From Trema orientale (lineage: Eukaryota; Streptophyta; Magnoliopsida; Rosales; Cannabaceae), in assembly GCA_002914845.1 (NCBI GenBank), contig JXTC01000086.1, positions 135,051 through 199,050 of the forward strand: 64,000 bases of DNA. Reading direction: 5' to 3'. The translations under genes were made by a program, and so were the position numbers. The notes beneath the pieces were generated by a model. The model made no database searches. It was not told the origin of the DNA and saw nothing but the letters and a program-made list of their open reading frames with translations. Shown piece by piece: positions 34,516 through 46,935 of this stretch. Within the stretch, counting starts at the first letter, position 1, and every line of letters begins with the position of its first letter.

Positions 34516-34867
34516 ATGATTAGTGAAATTTAGGCATAGTACACGATTCTTATATTTTGCTTCTACCCGCCTTTTAATTTTAAGCGTTTCGTACCTGTTT
34601 CATATTACAATTCATGTGATATTTTATGTATACAATATAAATATATCCTTATAGTATTTATAAAATGTATTCTGATTTTTAGATATAATTTTCTTAAATG
34701 AAATGTCTACCGTGTACTTGTGGGTTACATTTCTCCAAAAACAGTTCTGAATCTATTAAAAATGAAAAAGGCATTTATATAAATATGCTAAAAATACAGG
34801 TATTTGTATATTTTTCCATGACATTTTTGGCCTAAATGCTTTAGGTTATTATGGTCCTGAACACTTC

Positions 34868-35575
34868 TTCTAAACTCGAGAAATTTTCACTTAGTACCCA
34901 TTTTTGTGCTTTATATTTCAAAAATACCCATTTTTTAGTTTTCTTTCAAAGATACTCATTTTTGCGTATACATTTCATATATAAAATATGAGTGATATGC
35001 ATTTATACTATAAATTTTTATCTATAGTTTGCATTTGCTATGTAAATTTACACATTTTGAAATGTATTCACGAAATATATACTGCGGTATATATTTCATA
35101 TGTAGGGAAATCTGCAAAAAAATACCCTGAAGTTTGGGTGTTCTGCAATTTAAACCCTGAAGTTTGAACTCTGCAAAATAATACCCTGAGATTAATAATT
35201 TCTGAAAATTTATACCCTGGACAGATTTTTTGACTAATTTTAGGAACGAAAAAATAATAATATCCTCAATTAAAACTAGATTAATCCATATTATTCATCT
35301 TAATTTTGAGGATATTATTGTATTTTATCAGTTAAAAATCAACACAGGGCATTAATTTTCAGAAATTCGTAATCTCAATGTATTATTTTGCAGAATCTAA
35401 ACTTCAGAATTTACATTGGAGAACATCCAAACATGAGGGTATTTTTTTGCAATTATCCCTTCATATGTAAAATACATATGGTTAATATTTCTCAAAAAAT
35501 TGGTATTTATAAAATTAAAAAAAAGGGTATTGATGAAAATAGGCATAAGAATGGGTATTTATGAACTTTTCCTCC
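34868..35575. repeat. ATACCCATTTTT-family repeat split by a nested MITE
   Basis: The left part (34868-35104) and right part (35470-35575) are one older repeat of the same family as 32720-33075. It was interrupted by the 355-bp MITE at 35105. Confidence 0.6.
35095..35469. mobile_element. Long-TIR Mutator-like MITE, 10-bp target duplication
   Basis: Body 35105-35459 (355 bp) between two copies of TTCATATGTA (35095-35104, 35460-35469). Inverted repeats of about 160 bp start GGGAAATCTGCAAAAAAATA and end TTTTTTTGCAATTATCCC, with paired blocks AATATCCTC / GAGGATATT near the centre. A second copy is at 46328. Confidence 0.88.
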
Positions 35576-35589
35576 AAACTCTGGTTGTG

Positions 35590-36095
35590 GGGAGAAAAAG
35601 ACTTGAATATAGGACTAACTTGGGCAAGAGTGACTTTTTTGTGTATTTTTTCAAAAATGATATTTTTAAAAGTGTTAAGAGCGTCTTGACCTATGATCAA
35701 GTACTTTTTGACCATAAAAAAAGCCTAAATAATGGGCTTTTTTTTTTAATGATCAAGAAGTCTTTAATACTTCTAAAAATGTCATTTTACATAAGAATGA
35801 GTATTTATGAACTTTTCTTCTAAACTCTGGTTATGGGGAGAAAAGGACTTGAATATAGGACTAACTTGGGCAAGAGTAACCTTTTTGTGTATTTTTTCAA
35901 AAATAATATTTTTAGAAGTGTTAAGAGCGTCTTGACCTATGATCAAGTACTTTTTGACCATAAAAAAAGCTTAAATAATAGTTTTTTTTTTTAATGATCA
36001 AGAAGTCTTTAATACTTCTAAAAATGTCATTTTAAAAAAAATTTACAAAAAGTAATTTTGGCCCAAGTTAATCCTATTTATGTCACTTTCTCTGT
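35590..36095. mobile_element. MITE with 246-bp internal tandem duplication
   Basis: A 246-bp unit starting CATAAGAATGRGTATTTATG occurs at 35544 and 35790. It spans TAGGACTAACTTGGGCAAGA, GTGTTAAGAGCGTCTTGACC and GAAGTCTTTAATACTTCT. The outer ends are inverted (AGGACTAACTTGGGC near 35614; GCCCAAGTTAATCCT at about 36062). The tandem copy begins outside the left end, so the duplication postdates insertion. Confidence 0.7.
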
Positions 36096-36344
36096 TGTTG
36101 GCCAACCGCTATCGGTTGTGTCATTTTTTCGATTTCCTTTTCTTTTTTGTTTTTGCTTTTAATTTGTGAATCGATAAAATATATCTCTACCCTATTATAC
36201 TGTTGATTATGGGCTGTTAATGCTTTAGTGGATTATTATCTTTGTCTAGTAGCAATGTGGGAGCCACACGTGGACCCCGGTGCTTACCTCAATAGAGTAA
36301 TAGAAGTGTGGTGCTAAACAAATTTACTGGAATAGGCTTAGCAT

Positions 36345-36400
36345 TTATGGAGTGTCACTCCTTCAAAAAAAAAAAAAAAAAAAAATTATGGAGTGTCACT
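36345..36400 (+). repeat. Poly(A) micro-insertion with 15-bp perfect target duplication
   Basis: TTATGGAGTGTCACT at 36345-36359 and 36386-36400 encloses only CCTTC plus 21 A (26 bp). Confidence 0.8.
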
Positions 36401-38084
36401 ATGTTTACTTTTAGTATGTAATTAATAAAAGCCAAAACAAAATTTGGAGAGACACCCAAACTCTTAGCGTCTGTGGCTGTAACATCTGAGAGAAAGGTTA
36501 TAATTGCATCCTACATTATGAATGAGAGTAGCAATTAATACTCACTAATGCGCCAACTTATACATCGTCGAATCAACCGCCTTGTGAAGGGAGAGACCAA
36601 CAAGCAATAAGTCATTACCTATTGAGTAGTATAGAGATATCAATTTTTCTACTAAAATTTTACGCCAAACCCATATGACAAATTAATAATTGTTAAAACG
36701 TAAAATTATGCCATTTCAGTTGGTGGCTTGGTGCACAGATTTAGTACAACTGTACATTTTTTTATGTGCCTAGCATTACCCTTACTACACATACTCCTTT
36801 CTTATTCTTTTCTCTTTTCTTTTTTTTTTTTTTTTAAAAAAAAAGAGTTATATTAATACCCCAAGTCGCATAAAAGTACTCATTTTTTCTAAAATATTTT
36901 ACTACATATTTATCCTTAAGTAAAAAGATTAAAATATATAGTTATATATAGCTTTTAATTACTCTTAATAATTACACCTCTCTATTACAATTAAAAACTT
37001 CATTAAACTTTCGCCACAAACATTCTACTCCAATTCCTATTAAGTTTCTTGATTCAAATTTTTATTGAAATTTTTATTCATCATTTGAACGAGTTAATGA
37101 TGAACTTTCATAATCGGAGGTTTATAGTGAAGATGTTTAGCTTCGAATCCAAACCATTATATGCTTTATATTATTTTATCTCTATTGTGCTTGTGCATGA
37201 AAGAGGCTACAAGTGTCTCAGGTGTAGTTGGATTAAGTATAACAATAAGATAAATTTTAAATGGGGCATACTTGTATCGGTAAAAGAGAATTGTTAATTA
37301 TATTTCATTAAAAAGAAAATTTTAGTATAGACTTATATATGCGTTTCAGTGACAATGGCAATCTAGAGCAGGCTAATTAATGTTGTGACCCAGGAAAGAA
37401 CATCATGGATTGGTGAAGTGAGGTCCTACTGCTCAACCCCATATACAGATATTAACCTTACAAATCTTGATATCGCAAATCTAAAGGAATTGTTCAAATT
37501 AATATCCAGCATCGATCATGCATTCTTTTATTTTATTTTTTTTGTCCCACCGCTAAACCACATTTTGGTGGGTGGATCACGCGGGTGGGTGAGTGTTTAA
37601 TCAATCGCAAAAGTTTTTTATCGTTATTGATTGAGGACTCTCTCTCTCCATTTTTGATTTGCATCAAATAATTAATATAACCTTATTTAAAATATAAAAC
37701 CAGAAATTAGGTGCCAAAATTGATGAGATACATAATGAGAGGACTGTTTAAGGAATATTAGGGGTGCCAATACTAGAAAATAAAATTTTTAAGAATTTTA
37801 AATGGGGTTAGTTTAGATTAAATGTGCTTTTATACTATTTGGGGTGTACATGTAACTACTAAAAAGAAAATTACTTTGTTCAAATATATCAGTTTCAATT
37901 AATACATCTGTTTATTGTGACACGCTATTTGAATTCAATAGTTTGAATAAGCGTTATGATTATTCTAAATAATTCTTCTCGTTTCTTTTTCTTGTTTATA
38001 ACCTCTGATCAATTCTAAGCTAACTTCAGTTTATCCAATAACTTTTGCTTTCCTGGAAGAAACAAAGCTATATAAAACAAGAAA
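36401..38084. other. Spacer between laccase duplications, no gene seen
   Basis: AT-rich. The frames at 37049-37297 and 37385-37600 lack codon structure, homologous motifs or splice context that I can recognise. Confidence 0.4.
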
Positions 38085-38355
38085 AATATTATTTCTTTAT
38101 AAGAATGCTGACCATCAAATACAACAAAAGTGTCTATTTTCATCAATACAATACAACAAAGTTGAAAAATGGAAAAGTGACAAATCACCCGTTATCGGTT
38201 GCATTTTATTTCGGCAATTAAACAATTTCTTTTTTTAAAAAAAAAAAAACCAAACAGGTGTGAAGAGAATTTAGGACATGAGAAATCAATCACTTGGACC
38301 TTTTTTTCCCCTTAAGTTTAATTTAAATGAATCAGAACATAAAAATCATCTAACA

Positions 38356-41300
38356 TTAACATTTTGGTAGATCAACCGGTGGTGGAGGAAGCGTAGACGA
38401 TTTAGTGGGCCCATTCTCAATCTCGAATGCAGTAGCCAGGCCCCACGGTAAGTGCACGTCCAGATGGCAGTGCATCAACCATATACCTGTACGGTTTTTA
38501 ATTATCATATAACAAAAATAAATTTATAGCATAACGTATGCAATATGAATGTATATACATGTACCTTTTCTAAAGGTAAGGCTATGTGACAATGGTATCA
38601 TGGTTCCTATTTTACCCGGACAATTTTCAAACTATAATACTATTTTATCATTTTGGAATTATTCGAATTTTTGGACTAGCTAATTCAATTGAAATGTAGC
38701 TGTTGGAATATAAAGACATTAAACATGAAAATCAATTATATTGAACCCAAAACAATAATAATGATAAGAAAATAATTCATTTAAAACTAACCCGGATTGT
38801 TAGCTTGGAATCTGATGACTGCCCATCCGCCAGCTGGGACGGCTATAGTATTACGAATTTGAGGATTAACAAGATTGAATTTCTCGGCATCGCGATTGGA
38901 GTTGTAATTGCCAAAGCCCTGAGCCAACACGTGGAAGTTGAAGCCGTGGAGGTGAATCGGGTGGTTTTCAATTCCTATGAGGGCTGTGTTCTGCAGCACA
39001 ATCTGCACCACCTGATTGTACTTCAGCTTCGTGACCTTTGTACCTTTTGTCGCGAACAACAGCAATTGGTTGAAGCTTAAGCTTGTGTTCGTGTAGTCAA
39101 ACACTGGAGGAGCGGCAGGGAAATCAGTGGTGTAGATCCCATTCACACCGAAATGAAATGCTTGCAACATAGATAGCGTGTGCGGGAACACGAACGATTG
39201 GTTGCTCATGCTCGCAGAGAATCTCTGCCCGAACGGGCCTGGGCACGTGGCGTTTCCGGATTTGCAAAAGTCAAGGTTTAGTCCTACTGTTATGAACATG
39301 TGTTTATCCACACGGAGTGGGACCGGGACCCAATGAGGCCCACCGACTAGACCGGTCAGGTTGGTGAAGAACTTATGGGCTGTGGGGGTGTCGTTAAAGG
39401 CCGGTAGGACCGCCTTCACGGGGGTCGATGACGTGGAGCCATGATAGACGATAATGCCCCTCGTTGTTGTGTCGTCGAAGGGCACACCGACCGCGCTGAT
39501 GTACGGTTGAGCCGCTACGTAGTAAGATCCCACTGGCTGGTTGGCAGTGAAGAGCACGTCAGTAGTTTGGCCAGGGGCAATGACCACAACATCAGTATCG
39601 TAAGGTTTTGTGTAGGATGCGTCAACAGCGACAACTGTCAACTTGTGATTGGCGATTTTGAAAAAAAGCTGGTTATTGAGTGCAGCGTTGATTATGCGCA
39701 GCAAGTAGGTCTTCCCTGGCACTACCTTGAGCCTGTATATATCTGTTAATGGTATGAAATTTGGTTAATTGAAAATTGTTTAATCATTTCCTCAAATTTT
39801 TTTTTTTTGAAGTATTAGTACCAACTAATTAAGTATGAGGTACCAAGTCTAATTAATTCCAAATTGTTTTACCAATTGATTGGCATCATTTAATTGAATC
39901 ATACAACTGAATTATTACTCATTTAATTGGAAACTGTAAATAATATCAATAAAAAGTCAATTGTCACATAACTTAGTGCACAAAATTTATATTTGACATT
40001 TTCTTTTTTTTTTTTTGCAAATATTCAACTTACTTATATGTAACAGTAAATTAGTTAGTTACACTGATCTACACAAGAGAGACATACAATAATAACTTCA
40101 AGTTACATAATTGAATTAGTTTGTTTGTTTGTTCCTTTTTTTTTTTATTTTTATTTTAAATGGATAATTAGAATACAAGTAATGTGAAAATTAAAATCTC
40201 TATTTTCACTTACCATGTTTAGAGCATGGGTAAAAATCACCCACTTTTCCATTTATGGTGAAAGCATTGGAGTTGTTAGGTACTCCACCGCTTGCAAGAG
40301 CCTCATTCTCAACGTCAACCACATTAGCATTCCACCATTCACCTGAAATTCGTGTTTGTATTTAGGCATAAGTCCTTTTAAATAATTCTGCAATATGAAA
40401 TAGTCAGAGCACTTGCTTAATCTATACTGTATATAAAAGAGCCGGTTGGCTCTCTTGGTACTGTACAATATTTGTCAAGTTATTTTGTCACCTAGCAGCA
40501 ATTTTTTTTCTTTTTTTTTTTTTCCCTGAAAAAGCAAGCGAATTAGTCGCAAAACACAGTCGATCAATCAAATAATACACAACTTCAGCACGTGCAAAGC
40601 ACGTGCACCCAGCTTAGTATCAAAAAAGTTCGAAACCCAAAATTAGCTTTTAGCCCACTTACATCTCCTGCTAGTAAGAGAGTGAAAAGACCAATCGGGA
40701 ACATAAGCATGTGACATTATGTTTTCCTTTTCTAATAAGTAGATGATAAAATTGAGTGCTAATGCTATATGACACCTAAAGATCTCTTAATATTAAATAG
40801 AATAGGTTTATTAATCCGTAACAAAAAGGTTTAAGGAAGAATGAGAATAAAAAATTGGGTCATCTTTTCTCGATTTAATTAATTATGTGAAAATTTCTTA
40901 AAATTTATGTCCAAAATAAGTAAATAAACACAAAAACAAATAGAAAAGGGAGTACTTTTCTAATTAATCTCTATTTATGGTCAATTATGAAATAGTAAAT
41001 ATGGCTTAAATACCCAAAAACACTACATAGGAGTTCCACGCACCTAGTATTTGCACTTTTCAAACAAAGTTAATTAAATTGGTTCCACAATTTATATGAT
41101 TTTTTTTTGAAGGGAATATTATGTGACAAATTGATGCATTTATTAGATTAAAGATTAAAGCATGTATGGAATCATATCTTACCTAATATGATAGGAACCT
41201 CTTTGTAAGGTGTGGGAAATGGGTAAGGATGTGGCTTCAGGGGATTAGATCTTGGGCATATGATTAGAGCTCCATGAACAGTTGCTCGGAGCCAAGAGGT

Positions 41301-42932
41301 GTGGGCGTGCCACCAGAGTGTGCCTTCTTGTCGAGTGACATTAAATTTATATGTATAGTTATGACCAGGTCTTATGGGACACTGGGTCACATATTCTGGG
41401 CCGTCAGCCCATCCACTCAGAAGCTGGAATATTCCATGCCTACGTATATAAAAAATATATAAACATATAAAACATTATTATTGTTCAATTATTTTAAAAA
41501 TGATCAACAATATCGTAGTAATATTAAAAATAAAGATGGCATTATTGGATCTATAATCATGATTTTAACAAGAAGTAGTACTTAATTGATATGTAATGCA
41601 ATCTCAATCATTTACCTAATTTCTGTTCAATTATTTTATCCTAATTAGTATAATGAAAGTTGATGGATGACATTATCACTTTTGAAATTAAGAGACTAGA
41701 TTACGTACGTACATTAATTAAAATTTATAAATATCGTATATATATATATATAATCATGAAGAAAAATTGAAACTAAGTTGTTTGCTGCAATAAAATTAAA
41801 TTATTTATACAAGACAAACCCCGTAAGTAATTGACCGAGTAACATACATTAGTTGTTATATATATATGGGCAGTTTATATATATATATATATATATATAT
41901 GTCTTATCGAGAATATTATATTTTTAGCAGCCTTTTCCTGTTTTGAATATTCTATAGCAAATTACAAAAACGGCTTTGATAATCAGATCGTAAGTTCCTT
42001 TTTTATTAGATACCACTCATGTTTTGTTGGTAAATTAAGTACTCGAGATTATTAATATTGCGAACTAGGAAAGAAAATCAATGTCTTAGCTACTAATTAA
42101 ATTTAAACATTAATAGAAATGTGAACTCCATGCGTAGAATTCACATAAAGGTGGGACTCACTCTATTTCAGAGTATGATGCTAAGTGCCGGAAAAATTAT
42201 CTGATATTCTCTCGGCTGTTGACATTTGGACAAAAGATAATCCAATATGATGATATATTAATATATGGTACTTGGTCCTATATATACGAGACTAGTTGGC
42301 ATTAATAATTAGTTATAAACTAATTTATAAGAACAATTACCAGTGAATACTTATGTTGTAAGGTGATTGGTTGAGGACGTGGACGACAAGGGTGTCGCCT
42401 TCATGAACGCTTATCGTTGGGCCTGGCACGCTTTCATTTGCTGAAGTTACTATTTGGTCATTGCAGAGGTGATTCACAGTCAGGTTTTTGATCTGAATGT
42501 ATCAATAATTAGCAACTAGACAACCAGAAATTAAAATATTGATATATACATATATATGCCATATGATCAAGTAGTATTAAAGCTCTAGTACCATATATGC
42601 TAAATACTATATGTATGTATACAAGGCTTCAAAATATACTCTAGTACTCTTGCTTAGCTTATGAAAATAAAAAATAAAAAAGTAAAACAAAATAGTATGT
42701 TTTTACGATTTACTTGAAATATATCAACCATCAAAAGAGAGAAGTAAAAGAAACTGTCGGGATTTTTTTTTTTTAAAAAAAAAAAAGAAGAAAGAAGAGC
42801 AAATTGGGAGAGCAAAGGAATTAAATGGATTACATATAAAAAATGCTCCACTACTTCAGCTGAGGCCATTGAAGAAGCCAAAAGAGCTAAAGAAGATGCT
42901 AGCAAAAGAGCAGATATCGGTGATTTCGCCAT
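38356..42932 (-). CDS. Laccase B, 6 exons, 572 aa
   Basis: Paralogue of laccase A with the same role. Exons are 42932-42834, 42492-42341, 41439-41183, 40342-40214, 39742-38792 and 38486-38356; phases and GT-AG borders match laccase A exactly and there is no break. Signal peptide is at residues 1-25 ([20 protein letters not shown]...). Copper ligands are complete: HWHG 83-86, HAH 128-130, HPIHLHG, and HCHLDVH 535-541 with Leu546 axial. The C-terminus is [11 protein letters not shown]. An in-frame ATG 11 codons upstream (42965) would precede the signal peptide; I chose 42932 because it aligns with the laccase A start. The poly(A) micro-insertion at 41100 lies in intron 3. Confidence 0.97.
39673..39693 (-). 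promoter_or_regulatory. miR397 pairing site in laccase B exon 5
   Basis: Identical 21 bases to the site in laccase A (19 of 21 matches to miR397), although flanking codons have diverged. Confidence 0.8.
41089..41126 (-). repeat. Poly(A) micro-insertion in laccase B intron 3, empty site in laccase A
   Basis: AATTTATATGA and AATATTATGTGA enclose T9-GAAGGG (41100-41114), i.e. CCCTTC plus poly(A) on the minus strand. The homologous laccase A intron (about 26361-26385) has a single AATATTATATGA and no insert. Confidence 0.75.
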
Positions 42933-43013
42933 GTTGAAAATTGATCTCTTATTCTGATATTTCAAAAAAGCTTATGTTTAAGATAAAATGATTATAAGCT
43001 TGATCCGGGGCTT

Positions 43014-43025
43014 CTTATATATAAG
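43014..43025 (-). promoter_or_regulatory. TATA box of laccase B
   Basis: CTTATATATAAG, 82 bp upstream of the ATG and matching the spacing in laccase A. Confidence 0.65.
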
Positions 43026-43672
43026 ATTTTGACCACATTTTTATAATGCTACATATATATATATATCAATGCATACCATCTGATGATTTTTATATTTGTA
43101 ACAAAAAGTGACAAAAATGTTAGAAGGTTGCGTGATCACCCGGCTCATGCATGGCTAATAAATCAATTCAACGGGATTTTAATAATTATAAGGCTTTTGG
43201 TATTGAATTGGCAATTTTTTTTTTAAATTTCTATTTGTTAATTTTTGGAGTTAGCAGGAACTTCGTTATCCAGCTGGTTACAGCATATATAAGTTGGCCA
43301 TCAGAATTTGCATAAACAAATATCATAATTCTACGTCAAATACTCAGTTTCAAGGCTTCAAGCTTTTTCTTTTTTTTGGGTGATAGAAAAAGAAAGTTCT
43401 GATGACTACGGCCTTAAATTGCCTTTGAGATTCCAAGTCAGTCTCCTTGCTCAGGGGAAGTAGAGGATTATTATTGTCAATTATCATTAACAATATTTAC
43501 TTTCAGTACACTTTTTTTTTTTTCTATGTTTCTTCTCGAATCCATTGACCAAGCAAAATACGCGTGGTAAAGAAATAAAAACAAAAACAAAAAAACAAAA
43601 AACAAAATGAAAATTAAAATTGCTCTACCACGCCGACTTGCTTTGTCCGATTATTCAAAGTGTAATAGAGTT

Positions 43673-43708
<36 letters not shown>

Positions 43709-43935
43709 TGAAGGGACATTATTAGTTTTAGGCTTTAGCTAGTCTTAATCATTTTTCTTTTTCTGAGGTCATTTTAGTCTTACAGCGGGATGTATATTTG
43801 TATAAAAAAAATGGTTAAGATAGAAAAAAAACTGTCACGGTTCTGTAAGTACGTGACTATTAATTAAAAACTACTAGCAGATCATTAATAACGATGATTC
43901 ATAATATTACCATTTATTATATATATATATAGACA

Positions 43936-44802
43936 CCAATCTAGTAGGTATTTTTTTTTTAATCTATCTATTGGTATTATTTTGGCTAATTAAAATTGTT
44001 CACGTCTTTTCATAGTAAAAAGATGAGAGAGAAAAATATTAAATAATGAGTATTTATTTTTTATTATTATTTTTAAACTACTCAAATTATGATAGCCGTT
44101 AGACCAATAATCCAATAACTAAAAAAAAAATATCAAATGGATTGAGAACCTATATTATATATATAATAAAAATCCAATTAATTCTCATTTGTAAGTGTAT
44201 AATTTTAATTAATTAAAAAGAAAAACTTTCTTCTCTAGTTTTATTTTGCTATGGCACATATACTGTTAAATATATATTCCACCCGACACAACCTTTTATT
44301 AGGATATTATACTACAAACTATAAGTCTATAATAACCTCGTATTTGAGATTGGTGTGGTTTCTCATTTGGCCATTTTTGAACTCTCTTGCAAGATGAAAT
44401 TGGTACTGATACATATCTTTCGACTAATATAAAGACTTGATGTAGAATCAACCATAATCCCACTACGTAGTACTTAAATATTAATGATTCAATCCACTGT
44501 GTTATATATATATACATATATTTGTACGAATATATATTATATAAAATACATATTTTATATGGGCATCAATTCAGTATGTATTTTTTTTTACCTATGCATA
44601 GGTATCAATTTGGCCAATGAAAATTTTTTATGCAAATTTTTTTATTATAAAAAGTAGGAGAGAGAAATAGTATTAATGATTTACATCTTTTTATGCACCT
44701 CATTATAGCTGTTGGATCACCATTAGATGATGATCCAAGAGTTAAAAAAAAAATACCTACATATAGGTAAAAAAAAAAAAAAAACCTACTGAATTGGCAA
44801 CC

Positions 44803-44842
<40 letters not shown>

Positions 44843-45465
44843 ACTCCAAGTACTTCGAGTTTATCCATAAACGTTATGTTCTTGCCTTTATTGCTTGCGC
44901 AGAACGGCAGAAGTGTATAATGTGGACCTAACTAATTTTTTTATTATTTAAAATAAACATTCCACAACAAACTGAATTCTTACGCTAATTATTGGTTTGA
45001 TCTTATAATGCTTGGTCATTCGCCATGACAATCATTCAATTGAATGTTGTTGTTAGTTTTTACGTACTTCTAAGTAATTTCGTAATTTATCGCAACATTT
45101 GAGAAATGATTAGGCAGACAAGAAAAGCACGTTTCTTATTCTGACAATTCCTAATTTTTTTTGAACGAAATTAAATATGTCAATCATACACTTATATATC
45201 CCAGCAAAAAAAAAATCTCATACTCATGCATATTATTATTTAATGTGTATATATATAGGCACCAGTAAATATTCTTTTTTATTTATATATAGATATTATT
45301 TTGGCTAATAAAAATTTATCATGTATATTTTTTTATAATTAAAAATAAGAGAAAGAAATAAAATTAATGCACGTTTTGTCATGCACTTTATTATAACCAT
45401 TTGATCATTATTAAATGATGATTCAATAGCTAAGAAAAAAAAATACCTATTAGATTAACAACCTA
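43936..45465. mobile_element. Three MITEs of the CAATCCAGTAGGT family upstream of laccase B
   Basis: Copies lie at about 43936-44150, 44561-44802 and 45257-45465, each with the AAATTTATYATG / AAGTAAGAGAGAGAAATA inner blocks and AAAATACCTA...GGATT ends. (TA)n runs border them, the longest at 44804-44838. The stretches between are laccase upstream DNA shared with copy A. Confidence 0.65.
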
Positions 45466-46170
45466 TATATATTACTATATGTTCATGATTCCGCACGAAT
45501 GTTTATATATAATTTCTTGTGTGGGGCCTGGCCGGGGGAGAAAACTTGTTTTGTTGGCAAGATGTATTCCTAATCTTCTGACTTCCAAGTTATTGCTTCG
45601 AAATCCCACTAATCATAAATAAAAATATATCACTCTGACTTTAATAATCCAGGAGTATCTCAATATTTTTTTTTAAAGATTTTCTTGGCTAGCTGCTCCT
45701 GCTCAAATGTACTCCCCTAAGGCTTTTTCCAATCCTAACTAGAGATTCAAGAATTAGTCTTCATTGTCAAATTTTCTATAGTTGGAACTCTACGTGCTTA
45801 ATTATTTTATATTTTCTCATGAATACATACATTTTGTTGAATACAAAAGAATAATATAATATGGAGACGTTTTGAAGTTGTCATGGTCGTTAATATAATA
45901 TGGAACCTTTTGAAGTTGTCATGGTCGTTAATATATTTGGTACCCGTGGACTAAATATCTTTCTCAGAGTCTCCGATTGATCGATGAGATGGATAAAAGC
46001 TCGTAATTGGCACTAAAGATAACTTGATCAAACATGTTAAGCGACATCATGATATGGATATATACGATACATATAGTCCAAATTATCCTTTAATTTTCCT
46101 GCCAGCATGGCAACACATGGCCATACGTACATGCGTGTGTGTAATATACATATATATAGCCTGCAAAAAT

Positions 46171-46327
46171 AGTATACATGGATCTAAATACCTAGCTATT
46201 TTAACTACTTCCACGCAAAATTAAGATTTTTTGTTCTCAAAATTAAAAAAAAAATGAATGAAAAGATTTTCTTGTCCCATTTACTGTACATGTAAGAAAT
46301 GAAATCAAATTGCCCATTTTTTAATAA
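46171..46327. other. Short spacer after duplication copy B
   Basis: Nothing recognised. Confidence 0.3.
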
Positions 46328-46694
46328 GGGTTAACTGTAAAAAAATACCCTTATGTTTGAGTATTATGTAATTTAAACCCTGAAATTTGGACTCTACAAA
46401 ATAATACTCTGAGAATAAGAATTTCTGAAAATTAATACTCTGGATAGACTTTTTGACCAATTTTAGCAACCAAAAAATAATAATATCCTCCATTAAAACT
46501 AGATTAATCCTTATTATTCTTCTTAATTTTGAGGATATTATTGTATTTTATCAGTTAAAATTATTCAAAAAGTTAACTCACAGTATTAATTTTCCGAAAT
46601 TCTTAATCTCAGGGTATTATTTTACAGAGTCCAAACTTTACGATTTAAATTGCAGAACACCCAATCCTCAAGCTATTTTTTTTACAGTTATTTC
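46328..46694. mobile_element. Long-TIR Mutator-like MITE, second copy
   Basis: Same family as 35105-35459: GGGTTAACTGTAAAAAAATA at left, the shared AATAATATCCTC and GAGGATATTATTGTATTTTA centre, and TTTTTTTTACAGTTATTTC at right. The target duplication is unclear (TTTAATAA / TTGAATAA). Confidence 0.8.
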
Positions 46695-46935
46695 TTTGAA
46701 TAATTTTAATAAGACTGATTTGCTGAGTAATCCCCAAGAATGAAGTTTTAATTAATTAACGTACATCAAGTTGAAATATTATTAACGTAAAAAATGTTGC
46801 TATATTTGTTGTTGTTTTTTTTTTTAACTCATTTATGAAATTTTAGTTATGAAAATTTTGGTATAACATACATATATTATATGTAATAATACTTCTTCTT
46901 CTTCTTTTTTTTTTTGGTGTGGATAAAATATGTAT

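Larger units (their letters stand above)
38085..46170. repeat. Segmental duplication, copy B (contains laccase B)
   Basis: Partner of 23697-32345, see there for shared landmarks. Copy B has its own MITEs (43936-45465), a 33-base poly(T) at about 43679-43709 and a local duplication of GAAGTTGTCATGGTCGTTAA at about 45872-45930. Confidence 0.85.

Noticed and set aside
37049-37600. Two small plus-strand frames in the laccase spacer
   Set aside because: No homologous motif, no paired splice sites and not conserved outside the spacer.
43679-43709. 33-base poly(T) in laccase B upstream DNA as a further micro-insertion
   Set aside because: TCCCTTCAC precedes the A-run on the minus strand, but I could not find a target duplication.
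44804-44838. (TA)n run, and others at 21622, 31267 and 41878
   Set aside because: Ordinary microsatellites; only their association with MITEs was kept.
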